Both the position numbers and the translations under genes were made by a program. The notes beneath the pieces are model-generated. The model saw only the letters and a program-made list of their open reading frames with translations, ran no database searches and was not told the origin of the DNA. Shown in pieces: positions 6,007 to 7,905 of a DNA stretch of 7,905 nt. This DNA comes from Oscillospiraceae bacterium. Its GTDB lineage: Bacteria; Bacillota_A; Clostridia; Oscillospirales; Ruminococcaceae. The stretch is taken from positions 1-7,905 of the forward strand of contig CAAFWX010000106.1 in assembly GCA_900766795.1 (NCBI GenBank), given 5' to 3'. Within the stretch, counting starts at the first letter, position 1; each line of letters begins with the position of its first letter.

Positions 6007-7671
6007 ATGTTCAAGAAATTCGCTTCAGACCTTAAGGCAGAGTTCAAAGGCTATAACGGAAAAGCCTTTGCGGGCGACCTTATGGCAGGACTTACCGTTG
6101 CGGCGGTTGCGCTTCCTTTGGCGCTCGCATTCGGTGTAAGCTCGGGTGCTGACGCTGCGGCAGGTCTTATCACGGCAATCTTTGCGGGTCTTATCATCGG
6201 CTCGCTTTCGGGCGCTTCCTATCAGATTTCGGGACCCACAGGCGCAATGGCGGCTATCCTTTGCTCACTTGCCGCAGGCGAGGGCGGGCTTAAGGCGGTG
6301 CTGACGGCGGGCTTTATCTCGGGCGTTATCCTCATTGTTGCGGCGCTGTGCAAGGTTGGAAAGCTGGTAAGCTACCTCCCTGCGCCCGTTATCACGGGAT
6401 TTACGTCGGGCATTGCTATCGTAATCGCTCTCGGTCAGGTTGACAACTTCTTCGGCACAAAATCCGTCGGTACAAGCCAGATTGAGAAAATCGTGTCCTA
6501 TTTCAACGGCACGGGAAGCTTCGCCGTCAATTGGTGGGCAGTTATGTTCGGCGCGCTGGTGGTGCTGATAATGCTTGTCTACCCGAAAAAGTGGAACGCT
6601 GTCGTTCCCTCCTCGCTTGTGGGAATCATCGTTGCGCTTATCGTCAACATTATCCTCACAAACGTGGGAGTATTCGAGCAGGGCACTGTCAAGGAAATCG
6701 GCGAGATTCCCCGCAGCCTTATCACCAAAGACGCGCTGATTAGCACAGGCTTTGATTTCGAGCACATCAATTCGCTCATCATGCCCGCGTTTTCCATTGC
6801 CGCGCTTGGTATGATTGAGAGCCTTTTGTGCGGCGCTTCGGCGGGCAAGATGAAGGGTGAGCGCCTTGACGCGCAGCGCGAGCTTATCGCGCAGGGCGTG
6901 GGCAACATGGTTATCCCGCTTCTCGGCGGCGTACCCGCAACGGCTGCCATCGCGAGAACAAGCGTTGCCATCAAGTCCGGCGGAAGAACAAGACTTGTAA
7001 GCGTGGTTCATTCCGTGATACTCATTCTCTCGATGTTCCTGCTGGGCGGCGTTATGAGCCGAATCCCGCTTGCCGCGCTTGCTGGCGTGCTGATGGTCAC
7101 CGCTTGGAGAATGAACGACTGGGAGTCCATTAAGGCAATCTTCAAGAAGAAGTTCAAGTCCTCCATTTCGCAGTATGTTCTCACCATGCTTGCAACGGTG
7201 GTATTTGACCTCACGGTTGCTATTATCATCGGCGTTGTCTGCGCAATGCTGCTGTTTATTGTCAAGAGCTGCGAGCTTAAGGTAATTTGCAGCGACATTG
7301 ACGAGAGCAAGCTTAAGGGCAAGGTGGTTTCGGGACATCACGAGGAGTTCAAGGTGGTATACCTTTCGGGCCCGCTGTTTTTCGGAACACAGGAGAAGCT
7401 TATTGAAGCGCTTTCGGGGCTTAAGAATGCGGAGCAGATAATCCTCTCCATGCGCGGAGTTCCTACCACGGACGACATGTCGCTTCAGGAGCTGGAGCGT
7501 CTATACAACGAGTTCAGGGACAAGGGCACGCAGATATCCTTCTGCGGCGTGCAGGAGTCGGTAAACGCAATGATGGAGCGCGCAGGCTTCCGCGAGCGAA
7601 TCGGCGAGGAGCACTTCTATTGGGACGCTGTTGCAGCAATCCGTAGCCTTGAGCAGACAATAGAGGCTTGA
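6007..7671 (+). CDS. SulP-family anion transporter with STAS domain
   Basis: This 554-residue membrane protein belongs to the SulP (SLC26) family of sulfate, bicarbonate or dicarboxylate transporters. Residues about 20-420 hold 10 or more hydrophobic segments, with family motifs YQISGPTGAMAAIL (72-85), the glutamate-containing stretch ALGMIESLLCGASAGKM (266-282), and ATAAIARTSVAIKSGGRTR (311-329). A cytoplasmic STAS domain follows at about 445-550 (VVYLSGPLFFG, then SMRGVPTTDDMSLQEL, then GVQESVNAMMERAGF). The site that carries a phosphorylatable Ser/Thr in anti-sigma antagonists is Met491 here. Reading from TTG at 5935 would add 24 residues, but that TTG is the -35 box; ATG 6007, preceded by AAGGGG 7 nt away, is preferred. 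No sulfate-assimilation or carbonic anhydrase gene is adjacent, so the substrate stays open. Confidence 0.94.
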   Translation: MFKKFASDLKAEFKGYNGKAFAGDLMAGLTVAAVALPLALAFGVSSGADAAAGLITAIFAGLIIGSLSGASYQISGPTGAMAAILCSLAAGEGGLKAVLTAGFISGVILIVAALCKVGKLVSYLPAPVITGFTSGIAIVIALGQVDNFFGTKSVGTSQIEKIVSYFNGTGSFAVNWWAVMFGALVVLIMLVYPKKWNAVVPSSLVGIIVALIVNIILTNVGVFEQGTVKEIGEIPRSLITKDALISTGFDFEHINSLIMPAFSIAALGMIESLLCGASAGKMKGERLDAQRELIAQGVGNMVIPLLGGVPATAAIARTSVAIKSGGRTRLVSVVHSVILILSMFLLGGVMSRIPLAALAGVLMVTAWRMNDWESIKAIFKKKFKSSISQYVLTMLATVVFDLTVAIIIGVVCAMLLFIVKSCELKVICSDIDESKLKGKVVSGHHEEFKVVYLSGPLFFGTQEKLIEALSGLKNAEQIILSMRGVPTTDDMSLQELERLYNEFRDKGTQISFCGVQESVNAMMERAGFRERIGEEHFYWDAVAAIRSLEQTIEA

Positions 7672-7687
7672 CAAAGCCATACACAGC

Positions 7688-7714
7688 AACGGAGCAGTAT
7701 AAAGCTGCTCCGTT
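7688..7714 (+). terminator. Hairpin downstream of the SulP gene
   Basis: A perfect 10-bp stem AACGGAGCAG (7688-7697) / CTGCTCCGTT (7705-7714) with a 7-nt loop lies 16 nt after the stop codon. Position and stability suit a terminator, but no T-tract follows (CAGCTTG), so factor-independent termination may be weak. The last three bases of the stem are shared with the left terminal inverted repeat of the adjoining palindromic element. Confidence 0.65.
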
Positions 7715-7739
7715 CAGCTTGTCGAAAAACTTTAGTTTG

Positions 7740-7752
7740 CCCGCGAAGCGGG
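7740..7752. repeat. Short GC hairpin inside the 3' element
   Basis: CCCGC / GCGGG arms with a GAA loop form a 5-bp stem. Its GCGAAGC core is also found, on the other strand, in the larger hairpin around 7834, which suggests related building blocks. Confidence 0.6.
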
Positions 7753-7764
7753 TATTTCAAATCC

Positions 7765-7797
7765 GTTTTTTGCCCCGGGTTTCCCGGGGCAAAAAAC
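7765..7797. repeat. Perfect 15-bp inverted repeat with 3-nt loop
   Basis: GTTTTTTGCCCCGGG (7765-7779) and CCCGGGGCAAAAAAC (7783-7797) are perfect reverse complements around TTT. The T-run precedes the GC stem and the A-run follows it on both strands. This is the reverse of a bidirectional terminator (A-run, stem, T-run), so ordinary terminator function is not supported. Confidence 0.8.
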
Positions 7798-7803
7798 TCT
7801 TCT

Positions 7804-7861
7804 ATCCGCACAAGTGTGCGTTTTGTCGGCTTCGCCGACAAAACGTGCGCGCAGGGCGGAT
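7804..7861. repeat. Compound hairpin with 12-bp inner stem
   Basis: An inner perfect 12-bp stem CGTTTTGTCGGC (7819-7830) / GCCGACAAAACG (7834-7845) with a TTC loop is enclosed by an outer 6-bp stem ATCCGC (7804-7809) / GCGGAT (7856-7861). The left flank can alternatively fold as CGCAC (7807-7811) / GTGCG (7816-7820), which competes with the base of the inner stem. Confidence 0.75.
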
Positions 7862-7866
7862 GTACT

Positions 7867-7898
7867 CTGTCGGAAAAGTCTTTAGACTTTTTCGACAG
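7867..7898. repeat. 14-bp inverted repeat overlapping the right terminal repeat
   Basis: CTGTCGGAAAAGTC (7867-7880) and GACTTTTTCGACAG (7885-7898) pair along 14 positions with one G-T wobble and a TTTA loop. The right arm contributes to the terminal inverted repeat, and a degraded copy of the same half-site (TTGTCGAAAAACTTTAG) is at 7719-7735. Confidence 0.75.
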
Positions 7899-7905
7899 AC
7901 TGAAC

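Larger units (their letters stand above)
7712..7905. repeat. Palindrome-rich intergenic element with terminal inverted repeats
   Basis: The last 194 bases are bounded by GTTCAGCTTGTCGAAAAA (7712-7729) and, reading the opposite strand from the window end, GTTCAGTCTGTCGAAAAA (7888-7905), which match at 16 of 18 positions. Inside are four separate palindromes listed individually. I see no credible coding frame. Such a layout suggests a non-autonomous mobile element (MITE-like) or a REP/BIME-like repeat of the host genome; a structured noncoding RNA or multi-hairpin leader of the next gene is the alternative. The right end coincides with the window edge, so the element may extend further. Confidence 0.6.

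Noticed and set aside
5496..6047. Minus-strand and alternative plus-strand frames over the YiaC-like gene
   Set aside because: GC-rich local sequence keeps several frames open; the minus-strand products are Arg/Pro/Ala-rich and carry no motifs, while the GNAT frame does. The minus-strand frame also runs across the SulP promoter.
6265..7341. 358-residue open frame on the minus strand
   Set aside because: Antisense shadow of the SulP gene; His/Arg/Asn-rich composition with no recognisable motif or ribosome binding site.
7617..7841. 74-residue minus-strand frame in the 3' region
   Set aside because: It is composed largely of translated palindromic repeats and has no family resemblance.
7712..7905. 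CRISPR array
   Set aside because: The repeats are different palindromes rather than equal-length direct repeats with spacers.

Overview
The window (about 7.9 kb, moderately GC-rich coding DNA with AT-rich promoters) looks like core chromosome from a low-copy, Gram-positive anaerobe of the Bacillota, most likely Clostridia (Oscillospiraceae/Ruminococcus-like). The reasons are the lspA-rluD gene pair typical of Bacillota, a transketolase split into two genes, strong AGGAGG-type ribosome binding sites, and near-consensus sigma-A promoters. The taxonomic placement is inference; no rRNA or other marker is present. All genes are on the + strand.

Layout. (1) Positions 1-134 hold a perfect AT-only palindrome and a sigma-A-type promoter. 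(2) Positions 135-3057 are a tight five-gene run: lspA (prolipoprotein signal peptidase), an RluD-like 23S rRNA-type pseudouridine synthase, a Cof-type HAD phosphatase, a 45-residue small protein that lies in the HAD/hypothetical gap and has a near-perfect Shine-Dalgarno, and a membrane-anchored protein of unknown function. The first three overlap at their stop/start codons and are probably translationally coupled. (3) Positions 3058-4955 carry a promoter with an inverted repeat over its -10 region, then the two halves of transketolase (thiamine-binding N-half, pyrimidine-binding/C-half), closed by a hairpin. (4) Positions 5022-5878 carry two GNAT acetyltransferases of different subfamilies (YpeA-like and YiaC-like) coupled by an ATGA overlap. 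(5) Positions 5935-7671 carry a perfect-consensus sigma-A promoter and a single SulP-family anion transporter with a STAS domain. Its correct start is the ATG at 6007, since the longer reading from TTG at 5935 begins inside the -35 box. (6) Positions 7672-7905 are noncoding: a terminator-like hairpin, then a dense series of perfect or near-perfect palindromes bounded by an 18-bp imperfect terminal inverted repeat.

The genes are mostly housekeeping: lipoprotein maturation, rRNA modification, a non-oxidative pentose phosphate enzyme, small-molecule or protein acetylation, and anion uptake. I see no defence, mobile-gene, CRISPR or biosynthetic cluster. The most unusual item is the 194-bp palindrome-rich element at the 3' end, which resembles a non-autonomous repeat (MITE-like or REP-like). 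The other points worth a second look are the operator-like inverted repeat on the transketolase promoter, the small 45-residue gene, and the acidic tail on LspA.
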